Shown here: positions 7,090-16,989 of the stretch, in pieces
Layout: each line of letters starts with the position of its first letter
Position numbering within the stretch: the stretch's first letter is position 1
Assembly (NCBI RefSeq): GCF_006965445.1
Contig: NZ_CP041356.1
Coordinates: 620,001 to 684,000, forward strand
From: Lactococcus protaetiae
GTDB lineage: Bacteria; Bacillota; Bacilli; Lactobacillales; Streptococcaceae
Length of the DNA stretch: 64,000 nt
Direction: 5' to 3'
Position numbers and translations under genes: made by a program
The notes under the pieces: generated by a model
What the model saw: only the letters and a program-made list of their open reading frames with translations
Databases searched by the model: none
What the model was told of the DNA's origin: nothing

Positions 7090-9678
7090 ATGCCAAATAT
7101 CATTCGAAAATTTGTCGAAAATGACAAAAAAGAGCTAAAAAAACTTAATAAAATGGCGCTCAAAGTTGAATCGTTTGCTGATGAAATGGAGCATTTGACT
7201 GATGAGCAATTAAAAGCTAAAACTCAAGAATTTAAAGAACGTGTCGAAAAAGGTGAGGCGCTAGACGATTTACTTTATGAAGCATTTGCTGTCTGTCGTG
7301 AAGCAGCACGTCGTGTGCTCGGTCTTTATCCATTCCATGTGCAAATCATGGGTGGGATTGTCCTTCACAATGGTGACGTTCCTGAAATGCGTACAGGTGA
7401 AGGTAAAACTTTGACGGCTACTATGCCAGTTTATCTCAACGCTTTGTCTGGTAAAGGCGTTCATGTTGTTACAGTCAATGAATACTTGGCAACACGTGAC
7501 ATGACTGAGATGGGAGAGCTTTATAGTTGGCTTGGGCTTACTGTAGGCTTGAACTTAAATTCAAAATCCCCAGAAGAAAAGCGTGAAGCGTACAATTGTG
7601 ATATCACTTACTCAACTTCTGCTGAACTTGGGTTTGACTATCTTCGTGACAATATGGTGACGCGTGCGGAAGACATGGTTCAAAAACCGCTTAACTATGC
7701 CCTTGTCGATGAAGTTGACTCTATTTTGGTTGATGAAGCAAGAACACCTTTGATTATTTCAGGTCAAGCAGAATCTTCATCTGCCCTTTATTATCGTGCA
7801 GACCAATTTGCAAAACAACTTAAAGGTCAAAACTTGAACATTGCTACTTCTGACTATGAAGAAGGGGATGATTACAAGATTGACTTACAATCTAAAACAA
7901 TTTCTTTGACTGAAGAAGGGATTGATAAAGCTGAGAAATTCTTTGCGATTGATAATCTCTATGATATGGAAAATGTTGCGCTGACTCACTTTGTGGATAA
8001 TGCGCTTCGTGCAAACTATATCATGCTTCATGATATTGATTATATGGTGGATGAAAATCAAGAAGTTTTGATCATTGACCAATTTACAGGACGGACGATG
8101 CCAGGACGTCGTTATTCTGATGGACTCCACCAAGCAATCGAAGCAAAAGAGGCTGTACCTATTCAGGATGAGTCTAAGACAATGGCTTCAATTACGATTC
8201 AGAACTATTTCCGTATGTACAAAAAGTTGTCTGGTATGACAGGGACAGCAAAAACGGAAGAAGAAGAATTCCGCGAAATTTATAACATTCAGATTACGCC
8301 AATTCCAACGAACCGTCCTGTTAAACGTCTTGACCATCCAGATTTACTTTATCCAACTTTAGAGTCTAAGTTTAAAGCTGTCGTAGATGATATTAAACGT
8401 CGTCATGCCGAAGGTCAGCCTATTTTGATTGGTACAGTTGCGGTTGAAACTTCTGAATTAATTTCTAAGAAACTGGTTGAAGCAAAAATTCCGCATGAAG
8501 TGTTGAATGCAAAAAATCATTTCCGTGAAGCGCAAATTATCATGAATGCTGGACAACAAGGGGCTGTAACCATTGCAACCAATATGGCTGGTCGAGGAAC
8601 TGACATTAAGCTCGGCCCTGGTGTAATAGACCATGCAGACCCTGAGTTTCAAGGTCTTGCGGTTATTGGTACAGAACGTCATGAAAGCCGCCGTATTGAT
8701 AATCAGCTGCGTGGACGTTCTGGCCGTCAAGGAGACCCTGGTGTTTCTCAATTTTATCTTTCTCTTGAAGATGATTTGATGAAACGTTTTGGTTCTGAGC
8801 GTGTTTCGGCTTTCCTTGACCGCATGAGAATTTCTGGTGAAGATGCTGTGATTAAGTCTGGCTTGATTACGCGTCAAATCGAGAGTTCGCAAAAACGTGT
8901 CGAAGGAAACAACTATGACAGTCGTAAGCAAGTTTTGCAATATGATGACGTGATTCGTGAGCAACGTGAAGTGATTTATGCGCAACGCCACGATGTCATT
9001 ACAGCTACTGAAGATATGACGCCAGTGCTGATGGGAATGTTCAACCGTACAGTTGACCGTCAGGTCGAGGGGCATGCCATCACAGGTGACCTTAAAAAAG
9101 AAGAAACCTTGCAAAATCTGCTGCAAACCGTGCAAAATACCATGTTGCCAGAGGATGCGATTGAGTTGTCAGAACTGACAGGTTTGTCAGCGCAAGCTAT
9201 GAAAGATTTGATTTTTGAGAAAGTCAAAGTTCGTTATGCCTCACAAATGGAGAAATTATCGGATGCTGATCGTCAACTAGAGTTTCAACGTGCAGTTATT
9301 TTACGTGTTGTTGATAACAATTGGTCAGAACATATTGACCAACTTGATCAAATGCGTCAATCTGTTGGTTTGCGTGGCTATGCTCAAAATAATCCAATTG
9401 TTGAATATCAAGAAGAATCTTATAAGATGTTCAACGATATGATTGGTGCGATTGAGTTTGAGATTACTCGCCTGATGATGAAAGCTCAAATCCAACCACA
9501 AACGGCAATACGTCAAGAAGCACCTCGTGCAATGACAACGGCATCGCAAGGAAATATTACTTCTGTCAGCACTGACAATGGTGAAAATCCATTTGCAAAT
9601 GTGGGACGTAATGACCTTTGTCCATGTGGCTCTGGTAAGAAATTTAAAAATTGTCATGGACGTGCACATATTGCTTAA
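7090..9678 (+). CDS. secA: Preprotein translocase ATPase SecA
   Basis: An 862-residue SecA of normal length. It drives post-translational export through SecYEG at the inner face of the membrane. Walker A is [10 protein letters not shown] (~residue 100), the DEAD-type Walker B is [20 protein letters not shown] (~residue 205), the second helicase domain has [13 protein letters not shown] and [11 protein letters not shown] (~500-550), and the two-helix finger/scaffold region follows. The C-terminus ends in the SEC-C zinc finger ([16 protein letters not shown]) that binds SecB/ribosome and lipids in other bacteria. The middle of the gene carries no odd features. A cluster of CTGTCAG motifs lies in the codons just before the zinc finger. 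Confidence 0.99.
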   Translation: MPNIIRKFVENDKKELKKLNKMALKVESFADEMEHLTDEQLKAKTQEFKERVEKGEALDDLLYEAFAVCREAARRVLGLYPFHVQIMGGIVLHNGDVPEMRTGEGKTLTATMPVYLNALSGKGVHVVTVNEYLATRDMTEMGELYSWLGLTVGLNLNSKSPEEKREAYNCDITYSTSAELGFDYLRDNMVTRAEDMVQKPLNYALVDEVDSILVDEARTPLIISGQAESSSALYYRADQFAKQLKGQNLNIATSDYEEGDDYKIDLQSKTISLTEEGIDKAEKFFAIDNLYDMENVALTHFVDNALRANYIMLHDIDYMVDENQEVLIIDQFTGRTMPGRRYSDGLHQAIEAKEAVPIQDESKTMASITIQNYFRMYKKLSGMTGTAKTEEEEFREIYNIQITPIPTNRPVKRLDHPDLLYPTLESKFKAVVDDIKRRHAEGQPILIGTVAVETSELISKKLVEAKIPHEVLNAKNHFREAQIIMNAGQQGAVTIATNMAGRGTDIKLGPGVIDHADPEFQGLAVIGTERHESRRIDNQLRGRSGRQGDPGVSQFYLSLEDDLMKRFGSERVSAFLDRMRISGEDAVIKSGLITRQIESSQKRVEGNNYDSRKQVLQYDDVIREQREVIYAQRHDVITATEDMTPVLMGMFNRTVDRQVEGHAITGDLKKEETLQNLLQTVQNTMLPEDAIELSELTGLSAQAMKDLIFEKVKVRYASQMEKLSDADRQLEFQRAVILRVVDNNWSEHIDQLDQMRQSVGLRGYAQNNPIVEYQEESYKMFNDMIGAIEFEITRLMMKAQIQPQTAIRQEAPRAMTTASQGNITSVSTDNGENPFANVGRNDLCPCGSGKKFKNCHGRAHIA

Positions 9679-9683
9679 AGGTT

Positions 9684-9711
9684 ACTGACAGATTTTTTGT
9701 CAGTACTGACG
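9684..9711 (+). terminator. Possible terminator / motif cluster after secA
   Basis: ACTGACA pairs with TGTCAGT across a T-rich loop, and an overlapping TCAGTACTGA dyad follows. There is no clean T tail, so termination is uncertain. Confidence 0.4.
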
Positions 9712-9756
9712 ATATTAGTTTTACAAGTATTTTCAAAAATTTTGATACAATAATAA

Positions 9757-9777
9757 GAAGCGCCCTTAGGGGCGCTT
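9757..9777 (+). promoter_or_regulatory. GC-rich leader hairpin before DAHP synthase
   Basis: AAGCGCCC with its complement around a short loop gives the strongest GC stem in the spacer, 28 nt before the aroF start. It is not followed by a T run, so it may be the secA terminator in weakened form or a leader structure of aroF. Confidence 0.4.
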
Positions 9778-9805
9778 GATTTGAATAAAGAGGATTTAGA
9801 AAATT

Positions 9806-10843
9806 ATGACTTTTAAAGAGATAAGTCCCAAAATAAATATTGATGCCATTAAAATGTTGGGTCATCTGAATAGTGAACAACAGGCAAAAAAAATTAAACG
9901 GGATAAGGAGTTGGAAGCAATCATCAAAGGAGATGATGAGCGTCTTCTCTTAATTATTGGACCTTGTTCTTCAGATAATGAAGAAGCTGTCCTTGAATAT
10001 GCACGTCGCCTTGCCAAGCTGCAAGAAGAAGTAAAAGATAAAATTTTTATGGTGATGCGTGTCTATACGGCAAAACCTCGGACAAATGGTGATGGCTATA
10101 AAGGGTTGATTCACGAACCTGATGCAGATGGCCATACTGACCTTATCAATGGAATTAAGATGGTGCGTGATTTGCACTATAAAGTCATTACAGAAACAGG
10201 TCTGACGACTGCAGATGAGATGCTTTATCCCGAAAATCTGAGAATGGTAGATGATTTGGTGAGCTACCATGCAGTAGGAGCGCGTTCGGTAGAAAATCAA
10301 CAGCACCGATTTGTAGCCAGTGGTATTGATGCGCCAACAGGGATGAAAAATCCGACTTCTGGTAATTTAAAAGTGATGTTTAATGGCGTTTATGCTGCGC
10401 AACAACCACAAGATTTTCTTTTTGGACTTGCAGAAGTACAAACTCCAGGTAATCCATTAGCTCACATCATTCTTCGGGGTGGACAAGATGAAAATGGAAA
10501 ATATCACCCAAATTACTACACAGATAATCTCTTGGAAACGATAGACTTATACGAAAAAATGGGACTAAAAAATCCATTTGTTGTGATTGATACAAACCAT
10601 GACAACTCAGGGAAAAAATACATGGAACAGATCCGTATTGTACGCCAAACTTTGGTCAATCGCGATTGGGATGAAAAAATTCACAAATATGTTCGTGGTT
10701 TTATGATTGAGTCTTATCTTGAAGATGGACGTCAAGACCGTCCAGATGTTTTTGGAAAATCCATTACAGATCCATGTCTTGGTTGGGAAAAAACAGAAGA
10801 CCTGGTTAAAGAAATCTATAATGCAGAATCGAATAACCACTAA
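9806..10843 (+). CDS. aroF: 3-deoxy-7-phosphoheptulonate (DAHP) synthase, AroG/AroF type
   Basis: A 345-residue type I-alpha DAHP synthase. It condenses phosphoenolpyruvate and erythrose-4-phosphate, the first step of the shikimate pathway, in the cytosol. Typical blocks are LLLIIGPCSSDNEEA (~residue 50; metal-binding Cys), KPRTNGDGYKGLIHEPD (~90), GARSVENQQHRFVASG (~155), GGQDENGKYHPNYY (~220) and DTNHDNSGKKYMEQ (~260). Length and motifs match feedback-regulated AroFGH enzymes. The gene is preceded by AGAGGA and followed by a strong terminator, and lies between secA and ptsHI. Which aromatic amino acid inhibits it cannot be told. Confidence 0.95.
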   Translation: MTFKEISPKINIDAIKMLGHLNSEQQAKKIKRDKELEAIIKGDDERLLLIIGPCSSDNEEAVLEYARRLAKLQEEVKDKIFMVMRVYTAKPRTNGDGYKGLIHEPDADGHTDLINGIKMVRDLHYKVITETGLTTADEMLYPENLRMVDDLVSYHAVGARSVENQQHRFVASGIDAPTGMKNPTSGNLKVMFNGVYAAQQPQDFLFGLAEVQTPGNPLAHIILRGGQDENGKYHPNYYTDNLLETIDLYEKMGLKNPFVVIDTNHDNSGKKYMEQIRIVRQTLVNRDWDEKIHKYVRGFMIESYLEDGRQDRPDVFGKSITDPCLGWEKTEDLVKEIYNAESNNH

Positions 10844-10854
10844 AATAATCTAAA

Positions 10855-10890
10855 AATAATTCTGTCAGTACTGACGGAATTATTTTTTTG
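10855..10890 (+). terminator. aroF terminator built on the CTGTCAGTACTGACAG motif
   Basis: A 15-bp stem (AATAATTCTGTCAGT with ACTGACGGAATTATT, one G-T pair) is followed by seven T. Confidence 0.9.
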
Positions 10891-10988
10891 TAAATAAAGT
10901 TTGTTAAGTTTAACACATGATGAATGCTGATATTGAAAGGAAAGTCAGAGTAATCTATGAAAAAATCTTTGAAAACTATAAGCAGTTA

Positions 10989-11017
10989 TTGCAAACCCTT
11001 TCGTTTTATGGTACAAT
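10989..11017 (+). promoter_or_regulatory. ptsHI promoter
   Basis: TTGCAA (10989-10994), a 17-nt spacer and TACAAT (11012-11017) with an extended TGG. The position and strength suit the highly expressed pts operon. I see no clear cre site. Confidence 0.75.
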
Positions 11018-11086
11018 TTTTAAAGTGATAAATATCCTCAGATATTATCAGTAAAAACGAAAAACAACCTAAGGAGAACCATAGAA

Positions 11087-11353
11087 ATGGCATCTAAAGA
11101 ATTCCACATCGTTGCAGAAACTGGTATCCACGCACGCCCAGCTACATTGCTCGTGCAAACAGCTTCAAAATTCACTTCAGAAATCACTTTGGAATACAAA
11201 GGTAAATCAGTAAACCTTAAATCAATCATGGGTGTTATGTCACTTGGTGTTGGTCAAGGTGCTGACGTTACTATCTCAGCTGAAGGCGCAGACGCTGACG
11301 ATGCTATCGCAACAATCACTGAAACAATGACTAAAGAAGGACTTGCTGAATAA
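11087..11353 (+). CDS. ptsH: Phosphocarrier protein HPr
   Basis: An 88-residue HPr. It carries phosphate from enzyme I to the sugar-specific EII complexes, and in Gram-positive bacteria its Ser46-phosphate form is the CcpA co-repressor. His15 is in [10 protein letters not shown] and Ser46 in [12 protein letters not shown]; both are intact. AGGAGA lies just upstream of the ATG. Codon use is strongly biased, as for highly expressed genes. The 2-nt gap to ptsI indicates one operon. Confidence 0.98.
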   Translation: MASKEFHIVAETGIHARPATLLVQTASKFTSEITLEYKGKSVNLKSIMGVMSLGVGQGADVTISAEGADADDAIATITETMTKEGLAE

Positions 11354-11355
11354 TC

Positions 11356-13083
11356 ATGACAACTATGCTTAAAGGTATCGCTGCATCATCAGGTGTAGCA
11401 GTAGCTAAGGCATACTTGCTTGTCCAACCAGATTTGTCTTTTGAGACAAAGACAATCACTGATACAGCTAATGAAGAAGCTCGCCTTGATGCAGCACTTG
11501 CTACGTCGCAAAGCGAGCTTCAACTCATTAAGGACAAAGCAGTAGAAAGCCTTGGAGAAGAAGCCGCAGCCGTATTTGATGCACATATGATGGTTCTCTC
11601 AGATCCAGATATGACTGCACAAATCAAAGCGACAATTAATTCTAAATCTGTAAATGCTGAAGCTGCCCTCAAAGAAGTGACAGATATGTTTATCGCAATC
11701 TTTGAAGGCATGGAAGATAATGCTTATATGCAAGAACGTGCAGCTGATATCAAGGATGTGACAAAACGCGTTTTAGCTCATCTTTTAGGAGTAAATCTGC
11801 CTAATCCAGCTTTGATTAATGAAGAAGTTATCATCGTTGCTGAAGACCTGACGCCATCAGATACAGCTCAACTTGATAAGAGATTCGTTAAAGCTTTTGT
11901 TACAAACATTGGTGGACGTACTTCTCACTCAGCCATCATGGCGCGTACACTTGAAATCCCAGCTGTTCTTGGTACAAATAACATTACTGAACTTGTATCT
12001 GAAGGTCAGTTATTGGCTGTTTCAGGCTTGACTGGTGAAGTTATTCTTGATCCAACTCCTGAACAACAAGGTGAATTCCACAAAGCTGGCGAAGCTTATG
12101 CGGCTCAAAAAGCTGAATGGGCAGCACTTAAAGATGCTGAAACTGTAACAGCAGATGGACGTCATTTTGAACTTGCTGCAAATATTGGTACTCCAAAAGA
12201 CGTTGAAGGTGTTAATGATAATGGTGCAGAAGCAATTGGACTTTATCGTACAGAATTCTTGTATATGGATGCACAAGATTTCCCAACAGAAGAAGACCAA
12301 TATAATGCATATAAGGCAGTGCTTGAAGGCATGAATGGTAAACCAGTCGTTGTTCGTACAATGGACATCGGTGGAGATAAAACTTTGCCTTACTTCGACT
12401 TGCCAAAAGAAATGAACCCATTCCTTGGATGGCGTGCACTTCGTATTAGCCTTTCAACAGCTGGTGACGGGATGTTCCGTACTCAACTTCGTGCTTTGCT
12501 TCGTGCTTCTGTGCATGGAAAACTTCGTATCATGTTCCCGATGGTTGCGCTTGTGACTGAATTCCGTGCAGCTAAGAAAATTTATGATGAAGAAAAAGCT
12601 AAGTTGATTGCTGAAGGTGTTCCGGTTGCAGACGGCATTGAAGTAGGAATTATGATTGAAATTCCAGCAGCAGCAATGCTTGCAGACCAATTTGCAAAAG
12701 AAGTTGACTTCTTCTCAATTGGTACAAACGACCTCATCCAATACACGATGGCTGCAGACCGTATGAATGAACAAGTGTCATATCTTTACCAACCTTATAA
12801 CCCATCTATTCTTCGTTTGATTAACAATGTTATCAAAGCGGCTCACGCTGAAGGCAAATGGGCTGGTATGTGTGGTGAGATGGCAGGTGACCAAACAGCG
12901 GTACCACTTCTTATGGGTATGGGACTTGATGAATTCTCAATGTCAGCAACTTCTGTGCTTCAAACACGTTCATTGATGAAACGTTTGGACTCTAAGAAAA
13001 TGGAAGAATTGTCTAATAAAGCTTTGACAGAATGTGCAACTTTGGAAGAAGTTGTCACTCTTGTCGAAGAATATACAAAATAA
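11356..13083 (+). CDS. ptsI: PTS enzyme I (phosphoenolpyruvate-protein phosphotransferase)
   Basis: A 575-residue enzyme I, normal length. It takes phosphate from phosphoenolpyruvate and passes it to HPr. The phosphohistidine motif is [21 protein letters not shown] (His ~189). The PEP-binding TIM barrel carries [42 protein letters not shown] and the Cys-containing MCGEMAGD. Translation begins 2 nt after ptsH, with the Shine-Dalgarno inside the ptsH end. A CTGTCAG-type terminator follows. Confidence 0.98.
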   Translation: MTTMLKGIAASSGVAVAKAYLLVQPDLSFETKTITDTANEEARLDAALATSQSELQLIKDKAVESLGEEAAAVFDAHMMVLSDPDMTAQIKATINSKSVNAEAALKEVTDMFIAIFEGMEDNAYMQERAADIKDVTKRVLAHLLGVNLPNPALINEEVIIVAEDLTPSDTAQLDKRFVKAFVTNIGGRTSHSAIMARTLEIPAVLGTNNITELVSEGQLLAVSGLTGEVILDPTPEQQGEFHKAGEAYAAQKAEWAALKDAETVTADGRHFELAANIGTPKDVEGVNDNGAEAIGLYRTEFLYMDAQDFPTEEDQYNAYKAVLEGMNGKPVVVRTMDIGGDKTLPYFDLPKEMNPFLGWRALRISLSTAGDGMFRTQLRALLRASVHGKLRIMFPMVALVTEFRAAKKIYDEEKAKLIAEGVPVADGIEVGIMIEIPAAAMLADQFAKEVDFFSIGTNDLIQYTMAADRMNEQVSYLYQPYNPSILRLINNVIKAAHAEGKWAGMCGEMAGDQTAVPLLMGMGLDEFSMSATSVLQTRSLMKRLDSKKMEELSNKALTECATLEEVVTLVEEYTK

Positions 13084-13102
13084 TATTTTTTATCCAAGCA
13101 AG

Positions 13103-13130
13103 AAGCTGTCAGTATACTGACAGCTTTTAT
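13103..13130 (+). terminator. ptsI terminator (CTGTCAG type)
   Basis: AAGCTGTCAGTA/TACTGACAGCTT is a perfect 12-bp dyad followed by TTTAT. Confidence 0.85.
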
Positions 13131-13154
13131 CATATTTTTGGGGAAGTCAATAAG

Positions 13155-13188
13155 AAAACTACCCATTCTCAATGAGTAGTTTTTTTAT
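13155..13188 (+). terminator. Second terminator
   Basis: Stem AAAACTAC/GTAGTTTT with an inner CAT/ATG pairing, followed by seven or more T. It lies between ptsI and the repeat block. Confidence 0.7.
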
Positions 13189-13199
13189 TAAAGTTTATC

Positions 13200-13445
13200 A
13201 GATTGAAGTAATTACTTCATCAGTGGGAGATTCCTTCTCTCCCACTGATGTTAGGAGCCCCACATCAAAGATATGAGGTCACCCTGTCCCTGAAGTGACA
13301 AGACCCTAGGGCAGTAGAGCGAAAGCAAAACTTGCCATTTCGCCTTATCGCTTCAGCGATTTAGAGCGAATGGACAGCGTAGCGAAGCGGAGATAGTACT
13401 GCTTATCCCAACACCTTATAGAGGTGGTGGATAAGCAGGCACTTG
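13200..13445. repeat. Interspersed mosaic repeat, copy A
   Basis: It contains the inverted pair CATCAGTGGGAGA (13218-13230) and TCTCCCACTGATG (13238-13250), the ATATGAGGTCA module, a CCCTAGGG stretch, GGACAGCGTAGCGAAGCGGAGATAG (split here into GGACAGCGTAGCG and AAGCGGAGATAG), and CACTTGCTTGGTT at the right end. The same modules occur in inverted orientation at 37285-37620. No ORF is supported. It fills the convergent spacer between ptsI and ybaB. Confidence 0.75.
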
Positions 13446-13450
13446 CTTGG

Positions 13451-13750
13451 TTAAAAAGGCAAGCCTTTAGTAAATTTTCCGAGTTTTTGCTCAGTTACTT
13501 TTTCGATTTGTGAGAGTGCGTCATTGACTGCATCAGTTACCATATCTTGCAAAGTTTCAGGGTCCTCAGGGTCAATTACATCTGCTTTAATATTGAGCGT
13601 CTTCAGTACTTTATCGCCAGAGAATTCAGCGACAACAAGTTCTTGAGCTGATTTACCAACGAAAGTAGTATTGGCGATTTCTTCTTGAGAAGCTTGCATT
13701 TGTTTTTGTAACTTTTGAGCTTGCTTCATCATGGATTGCATATTCATCAT
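13451..13750 (-). CDS. ybaB: YbaB/EbfC-family nucleoid-associated protein
   Basis: A 99-residue DNA-binding protein of the EbfC family, normal length. It has the N-terminal [19 protein letters not shown] helix, then [11 protein letters not shown] and a Leu-rich C-terminal helix ([18 protein letters not shown]). Family members bind DNA as dimers and are linked to nucleoid organisation and recombination. The first codons lie inside the 17-bp direct repeat that bounds the integrative element at 13736-21426. The protein is therefore intact, but everything upstream of its ATG now comes from the element, including the Shine-Dalgarno (AAAGGAAATAGG). The displaced original leader is at 21427 onward. 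Transcription may now run through from the integrase gene. Confidence 0.93.
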   Translation of the reverse strand: MMNMQSMMKQAQKLQKQMQASQEEIANTTFVGKSAQELVVAEFSGDKVLKTLNIKADVIDPEDPETLQDMVTDAVNDALSQIEKVTEQKLGKFTKGLPF

Positions 13751-13752
13751 GG
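13736..13752. repeat. Left attachment site (17-bp core)
   Basis: TTGCATATTCATCATGG, identical to 21410-21426. It covers the ybaB start codons on the minus strand. The flanking bases differ on both sides of the two copies. Confidence 0.85.
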
Positions 13753-13832
13753 TAGTGTACCTATTTCCTTTATTTATACGGCTTTTCAGCCTTTTTTATT
13801 TAACAATTTGACCAATTTTGACCACTTTATTT

Positions 13833-14987
13833 TTAAAAGTCGTCAAATGCGTTTGCAATTTCCTTTTGTTGCGATGGAAAGAGATGGCTGTAAGTATTTA
13901 CAGTTGTAGTGATGGAAGAGTGCCCAAGCCGTTTCATTAGCGTAAAAAATAGATAATCTTTTCCTTCTCCATTTCTCAGACCTTGGCTGATTAAAAAAGC
14001 AGCGTGAGAATGTCGGAAATCATGATTTCTAATTAACGTTAAATCATCAGGCATACGCTTTTTAAGTTTATCATGTCTAAAGCCTGTGATTTGTGGATGT
14101 GTAACAATTTCAGGAGTAGTCTGATAAATTTGAAGTGTTTCGGGTTTATCAACATACTTTTCAAGAAGTTTAAACTGCTTAGTTTTCCAAGCTCTCAACT
14201 CATCAACAAATGATTTATGGATATGAATCATTCGAACAGACTGCGTTGTTTTTGTTGCCCCAATAGTTACTTTCTTTTTGCGATAATGAGCAGAGCTTTT
14301 GATATTGATATAACCTTCGTCAAGATTTACTACCTCCCAAGTTAAAGCTAGAGCTTCACCACTTCGAGCACCAGTAAACATCAAAATCTCAAAGAATAAC
14401 TTATATCGAAATTCGTCTATTGGGTCAATGAGAGATATGAAGTGTTTGAACTGTTCGGGTGTATAGTATTTCATTTCAACGTGCTTTTCAGGTAATGCTT
14501 TAAGTTGGCACGGATTATCAGAGCGAATCTGGTGTAAAATAGAAATATCAAACAGTTTATGTAAAAATATCATTTGACGATTGATATTCTTGTTAGTAAG
14601 CTTACCACCCTTAACGCTAGGTTGTTTCTGAAGCCATTCACGAAATTTTTTAATATCAAGTATGGTTAAAGTTCGCATATTTGCTTTAGCAAAGAACTTT
14701 GAAACGTAAATACGATAATATGAATCTTGTGTATCTTTGGTAGATTGTGAGTTTCCACGGATTTCATCTTCTATTTTAACCAATGAATAAAGATAGTCAA
14801 TAGAAATTTTCTGCTTAGGCTTTAATTCACGTAATTCAAAAAGTTTGATGTGAGCTTCATATTCCTCGGCTTGCTTTTTAGAAGTGAAACCAGTTTTACG
14901 AATTCTTTTACGTTCGCCTGTTAGCTCATCATATCCATCGGAGACATCAATTTTCCAAAGGCCTTTCCCATATTTAGAAACTGTCAT
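13833..14987 (-). CDS. int: Tyrosine recombinase/integrase of the ybaB element
   Basis: A 384-residue phage-type integrase. It has an N-terminal arm-binding domain (GKGLWKIDVSDGYDELTGERKRIRKTGF), a SAM-like core-binding domain (~60-160) and a catalytic domain: Arg in MFTGARSGEALALTW (~205), HDFRHSHAAFL (~325, His-x-x-Arg), GHSSITTTVNTYSHLF (His and Tyr nucleophile ~370). All catalytic residues are visible. It reads toward ybaB and stops ~80 bp from the left attachment site. The start overlaps the stop of the upstream small gene by 4 nt (ATGA), so the two are co-translated. It presumably excises and inserts the element at the ybaB start. Confidence 0.93.
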   Translation of the reverse strand: MTVSKYGKGLWKIDVSDGYDELTGERKRIRKTGFTSKKQAEEYEAHIKLFELRELKPKQKISIDYLYSLVKIEDEIRGNSQSTKDTQDSYYRIYVSKFFAKANMRTLTILDIKKFREWLQKQPSVKGGKLTNKNINRQMIFLHKLFDISILHQIRSDNPCQLKALPEKHVEMKYYTPEQFKHFISLIDPIDEFRYKLFFEILMFTGARSGEALALTWEVVNLDEGYINIKSSAHYRKKKVTIGATKTTQSVRMIHIHKSFVDELRAWKTKQFKLLEKYVDKPETLQIYQTTPEIVTHPQITGFRHDKLKKRMPDDLTLIRNHDFRHSHAAFLISQGLRNGEGKDYLFFTLMKRLGHSSITTTVNTYSHLFPSQQKEIANAFDDF

Positions 14988-15217
14988 AACATTGTACCAG
15001 CAGATACATCATCAATTATAACATTTTCTGTGTCCAATTTGTAGCCGAGAATAGCTTCTACAGCCTGAATCGGAACACGTGAAACACGTTTGTTAGAATA
15101 CCAAACAAATCCCTCAGAAACCATAGAAGCCTTGGCTTTTCTTAAGATGTTTTGTGCCTGTGTTTTTGAATATCCAGTTAAAATCATAATATCAGATTTA
15201 GTAATATTTTGAATCAT
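14984..15217 (-). CDS. DUF3173-like small protein, probable excisionase/recombination factor
   Basis: A 77-residue protein with a helix-turn-helix-like N-terminus (KSDIMILTGYSKTQAQNILRKAKASM) and a wing-like second half (GFVWYSNKRVSRVPIQAVEAILG). The same layout (ITCEDLIQLGLPPTQAKRVIHDAKKKAVLAGF, split here as ITCEDLIQLGLPPTQAK and RVIHDAKKKAVLAGF) is seen in the protein next to the second integrase at 51792-51995. Small proteins of this family sit directly upstream of ICE/IME integrases and are thought to direct excision. It overlaps int by 4 nt. AGGAGAAA precedes the ATG. Confidence 0.75.
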   Translation of the reverse strand: MIQNITKSDIMILTGYSKTQAQNILRKAKASMVSEGFVWYSNKRVSRVPIQAVEAILGYKLDTENVIIDDVSAGTML

Positions 15218-15268
15218 TTTTCTCCTTCTGCATGAATCATGCTATAATGAAGGAGTAACCTTTTGGGG

Positions 15269-16360
15269 TTACTCAATAATTGAGTTATCACTCTGACCGT
15301 CCAAAGTACGAGTTGATAGCTCTTTTTCAATTTGTGGAATTTGTCCAGTCAAAAGATTTTTAATAAAATCAAAGAAGTTTACCCTAGTAGGTTCTTGATT
15401 AAAAACTTCTGTATAGTCTAACGCATTTTGAAAGAATACATTGAGGTTCACTTCGGCAATGCTTTCAGCAAGCTTTTTATATTTCCTAATTGTTCTATTA
15501 TCTGAACCAGCAAATAATTCGGGCTTATTTTTCATTGCAAAAAGTGCAATTTTTTCATTAACCCCGAGATTTTGAAATTCTAAACCCTCTAAGTTTTCAA
15601 TAAATACAGGAATTTTAGCTAGGAAAGGTAACCCGTTTTTTAGCTCTTTTTTAATGTTACCTTCGTTATAAAATTTATATTCAATTCTCCAGAGATTTTC
15701 ATACTGCTGATAAATTTCAATTTCAGCAGAGTCTCCTTGGTCTGCTCGTTCTTTTAGTTTGTTGTAATTTGTGATGTGATAATTGCCCTTAGGAGCACCA
15801 AAGTCCATGGTTTCAAGCTTTATACCTTTATAGATAGGACGATACATTGCCTTAGGCCAATTGACTTTTAATGTTGATAAATCACGTTCAAAGTCATAGG
15901 CTAAGTGGAATGTACTACAAGCTATATCGGATAAATGTGGAAGAAGTAAATTGAACACAGTTAAAAAGTGCTCTTTTGATACTTTTGAAGGAGTAAACTC
16001 AATTTTAAGTGGACGTTTGTTCATTTTAATTGAAGAAATCGGGGTATATTCCACATACCAATTTTCTTTCTCGTTATAGAAAAATTGTCCTTTATAGCTT
16101 GCAAGCTCTCCGTTTGGTGTTAGATTTGGTTCTTTTATCCCAAAAATATCATAAAGCTTGAATTCACCAGTTAAAATTTGGTTATGAAGCTCTTCGTCAA
16201 TTCGTGCTGTCAGGCTCAACTTATCAAGTTTTAAACCAACAAATCCATATTTGAAAGAAACTTCCTCTTGAAATTTAGAATAAGATTGTTCATTGGGGGA
16301 CATTTCATGTATAGTTATCGGGCTATTAGAAGTAGCCCGATTGTCGCTGTTTTCTGTCAT
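15269..16360 (-). CDS. Rep_trans-like rolling-circle initiator / MobT-type relaxase
   Basis: A 363-residue protein. Recognisable blocks are KYGFVGLKLDKLSLTAR near the N-terminus, STFHLAYDFERDLS (~150, acidic metal-site candidate), MDFGAPKGNYHITNYNKLKERAD (~190-215) and EIYQQYENLWRIEYKF (~225). This order matches Rep_trans (PF02486) proteins that act as plasmid-like initiators or MobT relaxases in ICEs and IMEs. Tyr residues in YHITNY or YQQY are candidates for the nicking Tyr. There is no N-terminal HTH of the Tn916 Orf20 type. It lies between the putative origin region and the integrase. Nicking and replication activity is inferred. Confidence 0.72.
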   Translation of the reverse strand: MTENSDNRATSNSPITIHEMSPNEQSYSKFQEEVSFKYGFVGLKLDKLSLTARIDEELHNQILTGEFKLYDIFGIKEPNLTPNGELASYKGQFFYNEKENWYVEYTPISSIKMNKRPLKIEFTPSKVSKEHFLTVFNLLLPHLSDIACSTFHLAYDFERDLSTLKVNWPKAMYRPIYKGIKLETMDFGAPKGNYHITNYNKLKERADQGDSAEIEIYQQYENLWRIEYKFYNEGNIKKELKNGLPFLAKIPVFIENLEGLEFQNLGVNEKIALFAMKNKPELFAGSDNRTIRKYKKLAESIAEVNLNVFFQNALDYTEVFNQEPTRVNFFDFIKNLLTGQIPQIEKELSTRTLDGQSDNSIIE

Positions 16361-16526
16361 TGTTTTTACTTTCTAAAAATTGCACGCAGTCCGTGCAGGA
16401 GGGGATTGGGTGCTATCCATTAGTTTATTTTGACGAACCAGATTTCTCTTGTTCGCCAAGTAAACCAACGCAATAAAACCCGCTCCGCTCCTACACGGTC
16501 AAGCCGTGCCTGTATTATACAGACGG
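16361..16526. other. Candidate nick site/origin region upstream of the initiator
   Basis: This 166-bp spacer is GC-richer than its neighbours and contains several short dyads. GCACGCAGTCCGTGC at 16381-16395 pairs 5 bp, CGAAC and GTTCG pair around 16434-16455, and CACGG/CCGTG pair around 16494-16508. Such clustered dyads directly upstream of a Rep/MobT gene are where oriT or a double-strand origin usually lies. No known nick consensus is recognised. Confidence 0.35.
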
Positions 16527-16799
16527 TTACTCTTCGGATAATGCTAGAGCAACAAGTTCTGAAAAGGATGCAATTTTGTTTGCTGTGGTGACTGTGTAAG
16601 CAGCCATTGCACCGAATTCTGCAGTATTTTCGAAATCAATCTCATAAATACCAGCTTCATTAAAAATACCACCGAATTTAATTTTGTCATAATGTGCTCC
16701 AAGATCAGACCAAGAAGTACCATTAAGAGTGGCTAATTTCAGCCAACCTTTTTCTTTTTTATTGCTGATACCAATAACAGCAAGTGTTTGTGATGACAT
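16527..16799 (-). CDS. Small orphan protein of the ybaB element
   Basis: A 90-residue protein starting MSSQTLAVIGISNKK with AAAGGAACC upstream. It has alternating beta-like segments (LATLNGTSWSDLG, KFGGIFNEAGIYEIDF), no membrane segment and no Cys. It lies between the coupling-protein region and the initiator, where ICE/IME elements usually have one or two small genes of unknown role. I do not recognise a family. It may be a DNA-binding or replication accessory factor; this is a guess from position only. Confidence 0.6.
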   Translation of the reverse strand: MSSQTLAVIGISNKKEKGWLKLATLNGTSWSDLGAHYDKIKFGGIFNEAGIYEIDFENTAEFGAMAAYTVTTANKIASFSELVALALSEE

Positions 16800-16989
16800 A
16801 GCAGGTTCCTTTCTCAGCTTTTATTGTCATTCAGGTCTTGGACATAAATCATTAGTTATTGGAAAATCTAAGCATATCAATTTAATCCACACCAGAAAAC
16901 CAAGCCATGAATTCAGCGGACTGTCGGAGGAAACCTCCACAGCCCACCAAATTCACTTTTCAGTTTTCTTGTTCAGATTATTGATACAA

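Noticed and set aside
8458-9135. 225-codon minus-strand ORF
   Set aside because: Antisense shadow of secA. The composition (many Leu/Thr/His/Asn) and lack of an RBS do not fit a real gene.
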